Shown: positions 1-14,400 of the stretch, piece by piece
Layout of the letters: every line of letters starts with the position of its first letter
Position numbering within the stretch: position 1 is the stretch's first letter
NCBI RefSeq assembly: GCF_963678635.1
Contig: NC_087068.1
Location: 35,101,436-35,165,435, forward strand
DNA length: 64,000 bases
Direction: 5' to 3'
Origin: Symsagittifera roscoffensis
Lineage: Eukaryota; Xenacoelomorpha; Acoela; Convolutidae
The notes under the pieces: generated by a model
Told to the model about the DNA's origin: nothing
Databases searched by the model: none
What the model saw: the letters and a program-made list of their open reading frames with translations, nothing else
Translations under genes and position numbers: made by a program

Positions 1-331
1 GATTGGTTGATAGTTTTTCTGGAAAATTTTAGAATAACCGTGATGAAAAGAGTTTCGAGGGGGCGTCACTTCTATAAACAAAATGACATCAATACCATAA
101 AACTATGAATGCGTAGGCGATGATGTCATTGCTAGTACAAATTTGCTTAATTCAATAATGGAGTAAACCATTATTCTTGTTTACCAATCAGAAACAGTCA
201 ATAGATTATTACTTCACATTTTACTCTTCGTTAGTTTGCGAAAAGAAAAAAATAGGTTTTTTCACAATTCAATTGGTACTTTAAGTTTTTGAGTTTAAAG
301 TCCCAGTTTTACTTTCTACATTCGTTAGAAA
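1..331. other. AT-rich stretch without a gene
   Basis: No coding region, RNA gene or clear repeat is visible. It lies directly upstream of the decayed DNA polymerase frame and may be flank or 5' region of that element. Confidence 0.4.
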
Positions 332-3300
332 ATGCCTGCTTTTAAACGAAACGAGAAAGACAAATGCGAGGATTGTGGAATTAAGTAGGCTGGCCAGCAT
401 GCAGCTCGATATCAAAAAAGATGTGGAAAGCAAAAGGAACTTATGGTACCAAACTGTCATTTTTATACGAAGGTCAAAGAGGACATGGACTATCATGCTG
501 CCGAGAAGCATGCTCAATCAAGTTCTAAGCAGTCGACGATTTGTCCCTCTTGAGTACAAGAGTTCCCAAGTTACTACTTTGTGCAGCATTGTCGGTGAAC
601 GGATTCCTGTGCTAAGCAACGGAAACCTAGTGATACTGTGGCTGAACTGAACAAGATTGTGGTGGAAGAAGGGGATGATATTGAAAAATTGAAGAAAGAA
701 CATAATGCCTGTCAACATTTTCTGGAGGATACGGAGATGGAAAACGGCAGAAAAAATGTATTTAAGTTCCAAGTGATCAAGTTGAGTATTAAATAATCCA
801 CGAGAAGCTTGAAGTAGTCTTCAACAAGCTCAATTATGCCGCTAAAATCAATCTTGCTCTTGGTTTTAATCTTCGAATAATTGAGTTTGGGGGAATATCG
901 ATATTTCTAAATACATGAAAACAATACTTTGTTTAAAAATTCCATTTGCTGTGTACTAAAACAGACTTGATGAAAATTCAAGAGAAAGTAGAAAAAATTT
1001 TGTGGGGCACTGTACCCAGGTCCGTCAAAACAGAAGTGGGAGTTTCAAGTTGATTACTAACGTTACAATTTTTGCTGATTTGCTCTGACCTGAGCCTTTA
1101 CTATGACATACACAAGTCAATTGTCTTTTATACAACCAAGACAAGGAAATATGCAAAAATAAGTTTTTTTAGCGCATTAGACATGTATATGAGCGGAAAA
1201 AACAATCTCGACTCTCACTTTTCTAATTACTTCACAAAATTTTTATCAAAACCTGGTCATGATCCTAAAATTTTTATGGATTTTCCATTGATGACTTACC
1301 TGTTGTCGAGGAATTTGTGCAAAGAATCTTTTTTATATAATTTCGATATCCATGAAGGAGCATATATAGAAGAATTAGCTCAACGAAATATTGGAAGATT
1401 TCATAACACAGTCAAATTTTTGAGATCTAACAATTATATCTTTCATAGAAATGGTATCGACAATTTCTTCAATTTTTTTTTTCGTTGCTCTAGCTGTGAC
1501 AATTTTTTGCACAAACCAGATCATTTCAACAAACATCTCTTGAGATGTAAGATTCAAGTGAAGAATATTTAGCCAACAAACGTGTGTGAGCTTCGCGAAA
1601 CCTTGTTGAAAACCTAAAAGAATTCAATTGTCAAGTTTTCAAAGAAAACAAATTTTTTAATTATGTAGCATTTTCCGGTTTTGAGTCGAGTTGCATTCCT
1701 ACAGAGTAACTTAAAGAAACACACCTTAAAAATTGGATGGGCATAATGTTCTAATTTCAGTCTTTGTATCAGCCAATCTGATTAACAAACTCATGTTTTT
1801 TGTACAAAAGGATGCATAGAACATGATTATTGTGTTTGTGAGCAACTTCGAACTGTTGGCTTGGCAAATTAAGCGTGAGATGAGAACAAATTTCAAGATT
1901 TTGAAATAGCTGTCAATGAACGAATAAAAAAGGATCTTTGATCAGCTGAAGAAAGGAGGTAAAAAAACCATTGAAATGGCAAATTTGAGTGCAAGGACGA
2001 ATGCATTGAAGGTTCGGAAGAAGCAGATATGTCAACAAAATTTTAGCGAGTATAAAAAAAATCAACTCTTTGATTTGAAACAACATGTTTATGCTACGTA
2101 AATACTTCACTTGTTTTTAGACTTAACAGCGGTAGATATTATATGAATTAAATCAAGTCCTTCTTAATCGCTTATTTGATTCGCGATAAAGAACAAGAAA
2201 CATCAGTAATCAAAAACGATATTATTTCTTTCAAATTGGAGATTTACAATTGCTTCAGAGATTGAAATTTCTTGGTGGCGCAACAACTCCAGCTACAGCT
2301 AGACCTAATCGACTTCAAAACGTTAAGAAAATGGTCAAGTTTTTCTACCACGAAAACAGAATATAATGCAAAATTGAGAGCTTTTTTCTATTCCGGAAAA
2401 CAGAAGGAAATCGACAGTTTTAATCTGGAAAGTTTTTGTGAATATCGTAAAACAGTATTCGAAGCAATGGGATGTTACTAAAACTTCTGTTACTTATCAC
2501 AAATCTCGACCCTTCTGAACAGATCAGGTTATTAAGCGAGGTAATAAGAAGAGAGAGATGGATGACATGAGACGCGACTACATAAAAAACAAAAGAAACA
2601 AAGTTCTAGAAAAGTGGGAGTGAGAGCGGTGGGAAATTTCTAAAAACGAAAACAAGATCGAAAATCAAGTCAGAACCCACTTTCCTTAGAAAAATTTTTT
2701 TCACAGACTCCTTTTAACAAAAATTTAAGGAGTGCAATATAGTTGTTCCAGATGAACAAAAATGAAAAATTGCCAACTTTCCTCCAATTTTTAAAAACCG
2801 CTATAGGAGACCATATAGAAAACTATGGAATCGAGTACGAAATGTAAAACCATCTTCAGACCATGCTGATATCTGGCTTCAAGCTAGAAAATGGAACAGT
2901 TATAACTCATGCGTTCAACTTTTATTTGAAACTTGGTGTGCAGTGCATGAAAACTTACCGTGGTTTGCTGTGCACGAAAGCCAGGCATACAATCATAAAG
3001 TATCTCAATGATGGAAAAAATCATAAGGCAACCAGTGAACCACTGTTCAAAAGACTGTATACAGTTGAGAAAGATTTGTATGGCGTTGATGAAATCAACC
3101 ACTGAACACAGAGAAGCCATTTTTGTTGGATTTTTCATACTGTAGTATGCAAAAATGAGAATGTTTGAGTTCTAGTATAACTTCTCTGACAAGTTCTATG
3201 ATGTGAATTAAACTGAAGAGTTGGAAATGGATACACAATTGCTTAATTGAGCTCCTGTTGAAGCAACATTATACGACTGTAATCCGCCAGATAGGGAAAA

Positions 3301-3740
3301 ATAGGAAGAAATGAGTGAAAATGACTGCAGAGACTCTTTCAAGGCCGATGCCAAGTCTAATTTCTTCCCTCGAACGCGTTGCAGAACCCATAAAAAGCAT
3401 TATCAACGGGAGCCGATAATTTTCAAAGAAGAATTTAGATGTATATAAGTGCTATGTTTGCGGAGCAATTTTTATTGCTGATGTGACAACAAGTCTCAGA
3501 AATTCGAAATCAGCAGCAAATGATTAAACAAACGAGTTCTAGAAGATTCTGGAGACAGACCTATGGCAAAGTAAAGGAGAGTATTAGATGGTGCAGTCAA
3601 ACTGTCATCAACAAATACAGGGTTCAGAACTGTAATTACAAATGCGCAGATAAAGAAAGCACTTAGTTATATTTATCCAAAAAGATAAGTTCAAAATGAT
3701 GGAATTCATTCAAAACTTTTAATTGATAAAAACTAATGCA
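332..3740 (+). pseudogene. Decayed type-B DNA polymerase with N-terminal zinc fingers (mobile element)
   Basis: Disconnected in-order fragments of a large protein of the protein-primed type-B DNA polymerase family, as carried by Polinton/Maverick-like elements and relatives in invertebrate genomes. The start at 332 opens MPAFKRNEKDKCEDCG, a CxxC half of a zinc finger, followed in the same frame past a stop by a His/Cys pattern and two more finger-like stretches to about 590. A coherent block at 1072-1572 ends in another finger (FRCSSCDNFLHKPDHFNKHL). Further blocks lie at 2272-2481 (ends KTVFEAMGCY), 2863-3105 (begins MLISGFKLENGTVITHAFNF) and 3220-3720. The motif C region at 3227-3241 reads MDTQL, where active polymerases have a second Asp and Ser. 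Many stops, frameshifts and an apparent deletion in the exonuclease/palm part show it is dead. No integrase, capsid or ATPase partner gene is visible nearby. The family call is recalled knowledge; the exact element class is inference. Confidence 0.72.
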
Positions 3741-4229
3741 ATGTAATAAAGTTATAAGAAGTGTTGTCATGTATCAAACCTATTTAGGATACAATATTTT
3801 GCTGGTTTCATTTTTTTATTATAAAGCTGCGGTAAACTTGAAACACATTTGTTTATTCTCGTTGTAATTCAATTTTTTTTTTCAATTTGCAGCAGGTTTT
3901 TTAAGTTCGAGCATAAAATTATCTTTCAATAAAAAACCTCAATTTTTGAGCTTAAACTTATACCATTGACTCACCATGAACCAAAAAATAGAACATTCTA
4001 CCTCCATTCCACAATCTAATATTTAGCAATTAGATATCGCGCGCCAAAATTCTTCGAAGAAACTACAGAGTTTCACACAAAAACCGAAAACAAAAACAAT
4101 TTTCCCACCATTCTCTTACCATTACACTAGACTCTAACTAATTCTATTCCCTATCTTGAATCATTGTAGATTCTATATCCAATGCTATTAGGAAGAATGG
4201 GAATCGGAAAACTATTTTTGATTCTTGAT
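3741..4229. other. AT-rich spacer, nothing recognised
   Basis: Low-complexity AT-rich sequence between the polymerase relic and the tandem array. I see no open frame of substance, RNA or repeat of the neighbouring families. Confidence 0.4.
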
Positions 4230-7200
4230 ACATACAGTCAACCCCCTCCCCCCCCCCCCCCCCACTTCAGCCACTACATCTACTACTCAGTGATCTCGAA
4301 AAAGTTTTTGTCCCAGTACTACCGAATTGAGCTGGATTTCGAATGACTTTTGGGAGTGATTGCTCCGAGTGGCCTAAAACAAAGAAAAGACATGAATAAG
4401 AGTTTATTTAGCCTAAAATTGCAGTAGTTGTCAAAAAATTAAAGGCAACTTATTAAAGAGAGACATGCACTTTCACAGAACCGAACTGTTCAAAATAACG
4501 CGATTGCGACTTTTTTTAAGCAAACTTGCAAACTGGACAATCTTAGGGAGAAAAAATTGTTTTTTGACGTTAGTGAGAGAGCCAAAACTCAAACAACACA
4601 AATTTTTTGATCATTTTTATTATTCTTTGCCGAGCCTAAAAGCTTCTTATCTTTAAGCCTGCGACAATTTCTCCTGCCTAAAACTCCGAGCTCTAAACTT
4701 AAATCAATGGTCAAAGCTGTGAATTTATCTTAATGGCAGTTCCAGTCATAGAAAACTTTACTTATTACCCTATTTCTAGAGCATATCCAGCATCTTTTTA
4801 ACTCGAAAAAGCTCGAATCAAAAAGAATTATGGCGCTTAACGTTTTCGACGAAAAAAACTCATAATTTTTAATGCAAACAACGCAAAAAGTAAAAAAAAT
4901 GCTGCCAATTTTTCAACATTATTAGCAAAAAGCCTATCCAAAAAGAATCATTTTCAAGTCCACCTACTTTTGAACCAAAAGAATACCATTAAAATTACAA
5001 GAAAGGTAGGACTTTATACGAACTCAAAAAGACCCAAAGATCTCAAAAACTTTTTTGCCCAATTACTGCCGAATCAAGCATGATATCAATTGGTTTCTGA
5101 GCGATTGTTCCAACTGATCTGAAAGCATAGTAACGATACGGATGAGAATTCCATTAGCAGAAAATTGGTTTTCTCATCTAGTCAAAAATTGAATTGCATC
5201 TAATTAAAAAGGGACATGCAATTTCACAGAAACGAACTGTTCGAACCAACAACATTCGACGAAAAGCGATTGCGAATGTGTTTTCAGCGAACTTTCAAAC
5301 TAAACAAGGTTAGGGAGATAATTTCAGTTTTTGACGTTAGGAAGAGAACCAAAACAGAAAAAAAAAGCATTTTTTATGATCATTTTCATAATTCTTCGAT
5401 GAGCCTAAGACTTTCTTTTCTACAAGCCTGTGAGATTTTGCCCACCTTAAAATCCCAAGCTGGAAATTTAATTTAATGGTTCAAGCTGTGAACTTATCTT
5501 AATGACAGTTCCAGTCATACATAAACTGTACTTATTAACCAGTTTCTAGAACACACCCAGTATCTTATTAACTAAAGAGCTCGAATCAAAAAAATTTCTG
5601 ACACTAAACGTTTTTGAAGACAAAAATTCATTTATTTCAAAGAAAAAGCCAAAACTTCAAAAAAACTTTGCCAAATTTCCAACGTTGAAAACAAAACGCA
5701 TCCCGAAAAAAAAACACTTTCAAATCTAACATTTTTTGAACCAACAGAATACACATAAAACTACAACCATGGCAGGACTTTGTACGAATTCAAAAAACCA
5801 AAGTTCTCAAAAAATTTTGCCCGAGTACTACCGAACCGAGCAGTATATCAATTGATTTATCGAAAGATTGTTACGAGTGGCCAGAATACATAGAAAAGGC
5901 ATGGATGAGAGTTCACTTAGCATAAAAATGCAGTCCTAGTAAAAAACTGAATTGCATCCAATCGAAAGAGCGCATGGAAATTGACAGAATTGTATTGTAC
6001 ACTCGACGAAAAACTCAAATCGACGAAAAGAGAATCCGACAGTGTTTTCAACACACTTTCAAAAAGGACTAAGTTAGCCAGACAATCTTGTTTTTTGATG
6101 TTAGGGAGAGAGTCAAGACTCATGCAAAAAAAAACTTTCAAGTCAGTTTAATAAGCTTCTGCTCCGCCTTAAGTTTTCTATTCTACAAATCTGTGTGGTT
6201 CTCCAGCCAAAAACCCCAGAACCTGTAAATCTTACATACTGGTACAAGCTGTAAACTGATCTTAACGTCAGCTTCAAACATAAAAAACCGGGTTCAATGC
6301 ACTAATACTAGAACATGCCTATTATCGCAATAAGTCAAGAGAGCCCAAAGCAAAACAATTTGAGACACTTAACGTTTTCCATGATGTACATTTCTAGTTT
6401 TTCCATGAAAAAAATGAGAAAAAAAGTCGAAAACATCTTTCTATTTTTTCAATGTTAAAAAAATAATGCCATTCTTTTTTTCCTAAAAAAAATAATAAGG
6501 AAAAAAACTATTTTCATATCTAACAATTTCTGAATTCAAAGATTGCGTCTAATTCGGAACCAAGCTAGACTTTTGTACGACCTCAAAAATAACCAATGAA
6601 TTCAAATTTTTTTTGACCGATTTCTACCGAAAGGAGGAGGATAGCGAATGGTTTTTTGAGCAATTGTTCCAAGTGACCTGAAAGCATAGAAAAGATATGG
6701 ATCAGAATGCCATTAGCAGAAAATTGCAGTACAAGTCAAAAATGAATTGCATTTAATCGAAAAGGGACACGCAATTTGACAAAGTTGATTGTCCGGAGTA
6801 TCCCAATCCCAAAAAAAGCGATGAGGTGTTTTCAGCAGACTTGCAAACTAAACAAAATTAGGGAAAAAGGTTTTTTATTGTTAGGGCGAGAGCCAAGACT
6901 GAATTAATACGAAAATTTTGACCAATTTCACAATCCCTCCCCCAATTTAGACCCAACCTCTACTACTCAGGAATCTCGAAAAAGTTTTGTCCGAGTACTA
7001 CCGAACCGAGCTGGGTTTTGAAAGAACTCTGGAGTGATTGCTACGAGTGGCCTAACAACATAGAAAAAATATGGATAAAAGTTTATTTAGCATAAAGTTG
7101 CAATACTAGTCAAAAAATTATATGCAACTTATTAAAGAGGGACATGCAATTTCACAGAAACTAATTGCTTTAAATAACACAAGTCGACAAAAAGCGATTG

Positions 7201-10200
7201 CGACTTTGTTTTCAGCAAACTTGCAAACTAGACATTGTTAGGGAGAGAATCTTGTTTTTGAACATTAAGGAGAGAGCCAAAACTCAAACAGTACAAATTT
7301 TTGATCAATCTCATAATTTTTTGCTGAGCCTAAAAACTTATTTTTTACAAGCGTGTGAGAGTTTTTTCAGCCTAAAAGTCTAAACTGTAAGCTTAACTTA
7401 ATGGTCAAGGCTATGAGCTTATCGTAATGACTTTCCAGTCATAATTAAACTGTACTTATTACCCTAATTCTAGAACATACCCAGTATCTAATTAAATCAA
7501 AAAAGCTAGAATCAGAGACAATTCTGGCACTTAACGTTTTCGACGAGAAAAATTTTTATAATTGTCAATGCAAAAAAGCAAAAATTCAAAAAGTCTGCCA
7601 ATTTTTCAACATTATTAACAAAAAGCCTACCGATAAAAAATATTTTTCAAGTCTACCAAGTTTTGCATGAAAAAAAAATACACCTGAAACTACCACCAAG
7701 TTATTATTTTGTAGGAACTCAGAAAGAACCAAAGAGCTCAAAAACGCTTTTGACCGAGTACTACCCAACCAAGCAGGATATCAATTGGTTTTTCCAGTGA
7801 TTGTTACGAGTGGCATGAAAACATAGAAAAGACATGGATGAGAGTTCTTTTTGCAAAAAAATGCTGTGCTAGTCAAAAATTGAGTTGCATCTAATAAAAA
7901 AGGGACATGCAATTTCACAGTAACGAACTGTTCGGAAAAACATCAATCGACGAAAAACAGTTGCGAATGTGTTTCCAGCAAATTTTCTTTCAAACTAGAC
8001 GAGGTTAGGGTAAGAAACTTAATTTTTGGCGTAAGTAAAAGAGCTAAAACTCAAACAAAACAAGTTTTTTGATCAATTTCATCATTCTTTGCTGAGCCTA
8101 AAAAATCAAGCTTGTGAGATTTTTTCCTGTCTTAAAATCCAAGCTGTAAAGTTAATTTAATGGTCAAAGCTGTTTATTTATCTTAATGACAGTTCCAGTC
8201 ATAGATAAATTGTAATTACCCTATTTCTAGAACACACTAAGTATCTTATTATGTCGAAAAAAGCTTGAATCAAAAACAATTCTGGATTTAAGGTTTTCGA
8301 CGATAAAAATTCATAATTTTCAAAGCAAAAAACGCAAAAACTTAAAAACAACCTGCCAATTTTTCAACATTATTAACAAAATGCCTACCCAAAAAAAATT
8401 ATTATCAAGTCTATCAATTTGTGAACCAAAAGAATACAATTAAAACTACAACCAAGGTAGGACTTTGTACGAACTCAACAAGAATCAACAATCTCAAAAA
8501 AGCTTTTGCCCGAGTGCTACCGAACGAAGCAGGATATCAATTGGTTTTTCGAGTGATTGTTACGAGTGGCCCGAAAACATAGAAAAGACATGGATGAGAG
8601 CCCACTCAGCAGAAAAATGCATTACTAGTCAAAAATTGAATTTTCTAAATAAAAAGGGACATGCATTTTCACAGAAACGAACTGTTCGATCCAACAACAT
8701 TAGACTAAAAGCGATTGCGAGGTTAGGGAGAATATCTTAAAATTTGACGTTAGAGAGAGAGCCAAAATTGAAATAAAACCTATTTTTTTTATCAATTTCA
8801 TAAATATTTGCTGAGCCTAAAAATTTCTTTTCCACAAGCCACTGAGATTTTTTCCAGCTTAAGACCCCAAGCTGTAAAGTTAATTTAATGGTTCAAGCTG
8901 TGAACTTATCTTAATGACAGTTCCAGTCATACGTAAACTGTACTCATTACCCTGTTTCTAGAACATACCCAGTAAGTCCAGTAAATCTGTAAGTCCAACA
9001 TAATGGTGCAAGCTGTAAACTGATCTTAATGTCAGCTTCAAACATAAAAAACCGGGTTCAATGCCCTATTACTAGAACATGCCTATTATCGCAATACATC
9101 AAGAGAGCCCGAAGCAAAACAATTTGAGACACTTAACGTTTTCCATGATGAACATTTCTAGTTTTTCCATGGAAAAATTGAGCAAAAAAATCGAAAACAT
9201 CTTGCTAAAAAGAATAATGCCATTCCAAGAAAAAAAACTCATATCTACCAATTTCTGAATTCAAAGATTACGCCTAATTCGGAACCAAGCTAGACATTTG
9301 TACGACCTCAAAAAGAACAAATGAATTCAAGTTTTTTTTGACCGAGTACTACCGAAAGAAGGAGGATATCGAATGGTTTTTTGAGCGATTGTTCCAAGTG
9401 ACCTGAAAGCATAGAAAAGACATGGATGAGAATTTCATTAGGAGAAATTTGCAGTATTAGTCAAAAAATGAATTGCATCCAATCGCAAAGGGGCACGCAT
9501 TTTGACGAATTTCTTTTGTCCGAAATATCCCAATCCGACAAAAAGCGATTCCGATGGTGTTTTCAGCAGACTTGCAAACTAGACAGCATTAGAAGAAAAA
9601 TGCTTATTGATGTTAGGGCGAGAGACAAGACTCAAACAAAACGAAACCCCAAGCTGTTGTTTTGTTTTAATTGTTCAAGCTGTAAACTTATCTTCATGTC
9701 AGTTACAATCATAGATGAACTGTTCTCAATATCTTACTTCTAGGACATTATCCTTTTCCTCGAAAGACATGGAATCAAAAATAAATTGGACACCTAACAG
9801 TTTCCATAGAAAACTCCGTAGTTTTTAATGCAAATCGAAAAAAAAAAGAAATAAAAACTACAGTGTCAATTATTCTATGTTAACAAAAAAAGCCAATGGA
9901 GAAAAAAAACTTTTTCAAATTTAGCCACTTTTGAACCCAGAGAATACACTTGAAATCAGAACCAAGGTACAATTTCGTACAACCTCCAAAAGAACCAAGG
10001 ATCTCGGAAAAATTTTGCCCCCGGGAAGACCCAACCGAGCAGGATTTTGAATGTTTTTTGAGTGATTGCTCCGAGTGGTCTGAAAACAAGAAAAGACATG
10101 GATGACAGTTCATTTACCAAGTCGAAAAATCAATTGCATGCATGTAATCGAAAAAGGACATGCAAATCGACAGAATCGTTTTGTCCAAATTAACTGATTT

Positions 10201-10715
10201 CGACGTAAAACAGACTTGCAAATTAGACAATGTTAAGGAGAAAATCTTTTTTTTAATGTTCGGGAGAGCACAAAGACTCAAACAAAACAAGTTTTTTGGT
10301 TAAATTCACCAATTTTTGCTGAGCTTTAAAATTTCTATTCTTTCAAGCCAGTGAGATTCTTTCCTATTAACTCACAAGAGCTTGAACCAAAACATTTTTG
10401 ACACCTAATGTTTTCCAAGAGAAAAACTCAGTTTTCAGTGAAAAAATAGGTCAAAAACACCATGCCAATACCTCAATGCCAATCATAAAATGCCAATCAA
10501 AAATAAAATATATTCTATTCCACCATTTTTTCAACCCAAAGAAAACATCCAAAACCAAAACCAAGGTAAAACTATGTACGACCTCAAAAATAGTCAAGAA
10601 TCTCGAATAATTTTTTGCCCAAGTACTACCGAGACGAGCAGGATTTCGAATGACTTATTAGTGTGACTTTTCTGAGTGACCTCAAAACGTAGAAAGGGAA
10701 TCAAGATTGCCAATG
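4230..10715. repeat. Tandem array of a ~755-bp repeat, nine units
   Basis: A landmark resembling gacatgcaatttcacagaa recurs near 4462, 5213, 5971, 6766, 7141, 7904, 8658, 9493 and 10157. The spacings are about 751, 758, 795, 375, 763, 754, 835 and 664 bp. Between landmarks the same ordered blocks recur: a cagcaaacttgcaaac block, a gagagccaaaactcaaac block, a cagttccagtcata block, a cttaacgttttcgacga block, and a gagtactaccgaaccgagca block. Units are diverged by substitutions and indels. The 375-bp unit starting at 6766 is truncated, with its junction near 6940. At least two subfamilies are visible. It has no coding content; short open frames inside are not conserved between units. Confidence 0.85.
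4248..4263. repeat. Poly-C tract
   Basis: Sixteen consecutive C at the left edge of the 755-bp array. A weaker C-rich equivalent occurs near 6947, at the start of another unit of the same subfamily. Confidence 0.85.
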
Positions 10716-11432
10716 TTAGATCAACCCATAATCTCTCGTTGCTTTTCCATGCTAATTTGACTATCGAGTGAATGAAGTTGACCTGCAAAAACTTAGTGAT
10801 AGCTCATTGAATGATTTCTGTTGTGTCGCATTCCTTCGAGTTCAGAAAATTAAATTTCAAGTATAAACTTGTCTTTGGTAAGGCGAGAACAGCGCCAAGG
10901 AAGATGCTTTTGGTTCCTGACGGACACCGAGAAAACTCGGACATTTAACATTTTTAGTCAGCCCCTCAGTGGTTAAAATCGATAAACAAACAGCCCAATT
11001 TTGTTGCTGCCAGTCTGTTAGCCAAACATCTGAAATCTACATCAGTTCTCCAACGGTTTCACGCCTTAGTGGTTTGACACAAGTACTAGAGATATTACTG
11101 CTGACCCTACTAAACAAGGTGGCTGAGTCAAAAAAATTTCAATCTTATATTTTTCTTCAGGGCAGTTCAAGCCAAAAAGTGAACATGATGAGAAAATCCT
11201 CTAAATAAATCCGATCTGATTGTGGGTGTAGAAGTTTATTCTGTTTTTGCCTGTACTGCAGTTTCTACTGAAAATGCTTTTGGATCAAGTATAGCGTTTT
11301 CTCCAAGTTAAAACGCATGGCCCCAACTATGTTGGGACTCTAACCGATGTACAGACACTTTTAACGACCCCAAAAGCCACACTCACTCCTTTTTTAATGC
11401 AAAGCGGGAACTTTTTCATTGCAGAGAAAAAT
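10716..11432. other. Unassigned spacer between the two repeat blocks
   Basis: The 755-bp repeat fades by about 10715. The stretch is less AT-rich than the array and holds an open frame at 10969-11208, but its translation matches nothing I recognise and it has no visible partner exon. Confidence 0.35.
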
Positions 11433-14400
11433 TGTGCAACCTGTGCTGTTGGAGGTGTGCCTTTCCCCCGGGATGGCACAGCCGAATCTCTGGAAGCTTG
11501 CTATAAACGTAGGTGAAGGCTTAAATACCAAATTTGAAGTGAAAAGAAGAATTAGAAGGCTCCAGAACTTTGAATTTACTGAGACATACTAGAAACGACC
11601 ATTTTGACAATTACAATGTGTCAAACACACAACAGCTGATTGCAAGACAAAAAACGGTCGGAAAAATGAGAAATATTAGAAGAAAAACGAAGTCTCTTAT
11701 CGTGACAGGAGGACATGATAAGATGCCTACTAGAATAAGACAGTGTGAACGGAAGGTCCAGTGGGACATTCGGGACAGCTTCGGACCCTCCCAAGCAAAA
11801 GCACTTGGGAGATAACAAGGTTATCTCCGGGAGAGGACGAAGTTGCAGGCCCGATGCCCAGAGATTCATAGTGAGCAGTTGGAGGCGACGAAAGAGCCAA
11901 TCCATCTCAAATAAGTCTAGTATTTGACTGTCACTAAAATATACCTAGTTGTGTTTTCTAGCCGTGTTTTTAGTAACAATGACGTTTCATGGGGATCCGA
12001 GACCCAGCTATGAGGTTATTTTTGCATGTAAACAAAAGCTGATTAAAAGTCGTTTGGCTGATGGCCTGAAAAAAATATAATGAAAGTTAGCCCTTAAACA
12101 GACCAGAAAATCAACTGAGTAGGTCAAGACGGTTAAAAACGAGTAGGATAAGCTAAGTAATGTCAGCTCGTCCTCTTTTTCTACGTTCTGTCACTGTGTA
12201 AATTCTGGGCGAATGATATAAGTTATTTGCAGCCCAATGTAACAGTTAACTGCCGGATAATTTGTAAAAGTTAGGCCGTTTATCGTCATAGTTCCCTAGG
12301 ACTGTACTGAACAATTTGGTGTGATCTTAGCCGTCTTTGAAGTCTCTAGGTAACCATACTCAAACCTGATCATTAATTATTTTTGGATAGCCTTCACCGA
12401 CCATTCTAATTGTTTCCCATTTTTGGATTGATCTTCAATGCGTCAACTACCTCCGTTCCGTTATGCCTGAGACATTCTTTGTGCTAGGCAAATCTGCAAT
12501 CTGGCTAATAAAAAACAAGAGCGAAAAACCGAAAAACCAAAACCGTTTTACCAATGATGTCCAAATTTCCAAAAGATTGGTCGGTTTACCGCCGGGCACC
12601 GTTTCGGGACTAAAGAGCTGACTTTTTGGACCGTGCCACCCAACTATTTTTCGATCTTCTAAAAAATGGTGGGATTTTTTTTAATTGTTAAACAATTTTG
12701 TTGCAAGTCACATTGAATTACTTCATTCATTATCACAAGGTCAATAATACTTAGGGATCTGCTTCACTCGTTCTCGGTTTCAATGATACCTTGGAAGAAA
12801 GCAGAGGAATGAATCCTGAACTCAAAAACAAGGCTACACAGCGATTAATTTGTGGTTTTGAGTCGTCCGTTTTCGCTCCATATACTATGTGCTATCTTAT
12901 TATTTTTAGATTTTTGGCGATTGAATGGCCAGCAATGAAATGATAAATTACATAAATTTTACGGGAAACTTTTTGAATGGAGTTCAAGCCTGCCAGTGTT
13001 AGGATAGTTCGCGATCCATCGCGGCTACTCTGACTTTCCAGTAAAAAAAAGTTGAACTGCACATTTTTCGGTGATGGCATAAATTCTGTTTTCTTGCTCT
13101 TCTTTGCGCTTCAAAAACTCACTAAAAATCAAAAGGAATTTTTGGCTTTGATTTTTGGATGACACCGCGATTTACCTGACACTGAAAACTTCTAAATTGT
13201 CCTAGTGGAGGGAAGGAAACACGGACCTTCGTTAGTTGAACATGTCGAACAAATAACCTGCAAATATTGCCAAGCGCTAGATTTTGCAAACTTTTAGGAT
13301 TTGACGTCAAGATGATCAATTTTTGTCTGGATTGATGTCAACTACGATGATATGCGAGTTAATAAACAAGTTTGACAAAACTATAAGAAACCCAATCGAA
13401 GTTTAAAAAAGAGTAATGAACGCAATTTACATTAAAACATTGACTACTGAAAAAATTTCAATTTTCGAATTTCAAAAAATAAAATAGGTCCTGTTCACGC
13501 TTTTTGAATTTTTAGAACAATTTATGAATGGCGCTTTTTTGATAAGGTGAACCCAACTAGCGAAAACTGGATCAATAGTTTTTATTCCGCTGGAAATATA
13601 AAAATTAAATTTCACTTTCGAAACTGGAAATCATTCACGTTTTTTGCGCCATTTCCACTTTTTTATTTGTAGAGAGCTTTTAACGTCATTTTCAGCAGAT
13701 GATTTTCAATTCAACTCAAAAAGTGCAAAAGTACCTAAATGTATAATACCTAAATGTGTGCTTTCATAAATGTATCAATATTGATGAATGCACATCTGTA
13801 GTTATTAGAGACTTTTAAAAATTTTCCTGAAAAAAAAAACAAAAAATTAGCAGACCTATTTAAGAGTCTTCATTAGGTTCGTTTACTTATTAGAAAAAGT
13901 GTTTATTCTGCTAGGAACTTTAAAAATTTTTTTAAAAATTCGAAGTTAAAAATCGATTATATTTTTTGCACCACTTTTAAAATTAGACCAAAAAATTTAT
14001 CCCAAAATTCAAATTTGTTAGGGTTGAAAGCAAGAGTTTTCGAAATCTCTTCCTTGAATTCGGTTAACACGTCTTTCGCAAAACAAAGCCGTCTTCTTCA
14101 AATATTGAATGTTTTCAACAAATTTTACAAAAAATGTGATTTTCCATATAATCTAAACGATCAATTCTTATCAGCTAGCTCATGACTGTACTCTATGACT
14201 CTATATTATTTTTCTCATGCTATTTTGTTGTTTTTTAATATATTGTTATGAAACTTGCGCGACCTCGCTTGAAAAAATACTCGAAACAACTATTAAATTT
14301 TATGTATACGTTTTCCCTGGTTAGTTCTTTGGTATCAAATTGAAAACTACAAAACGTACATAGCAGAGAGGGCATCCATAATATGAACGGGCGGTTTTAT

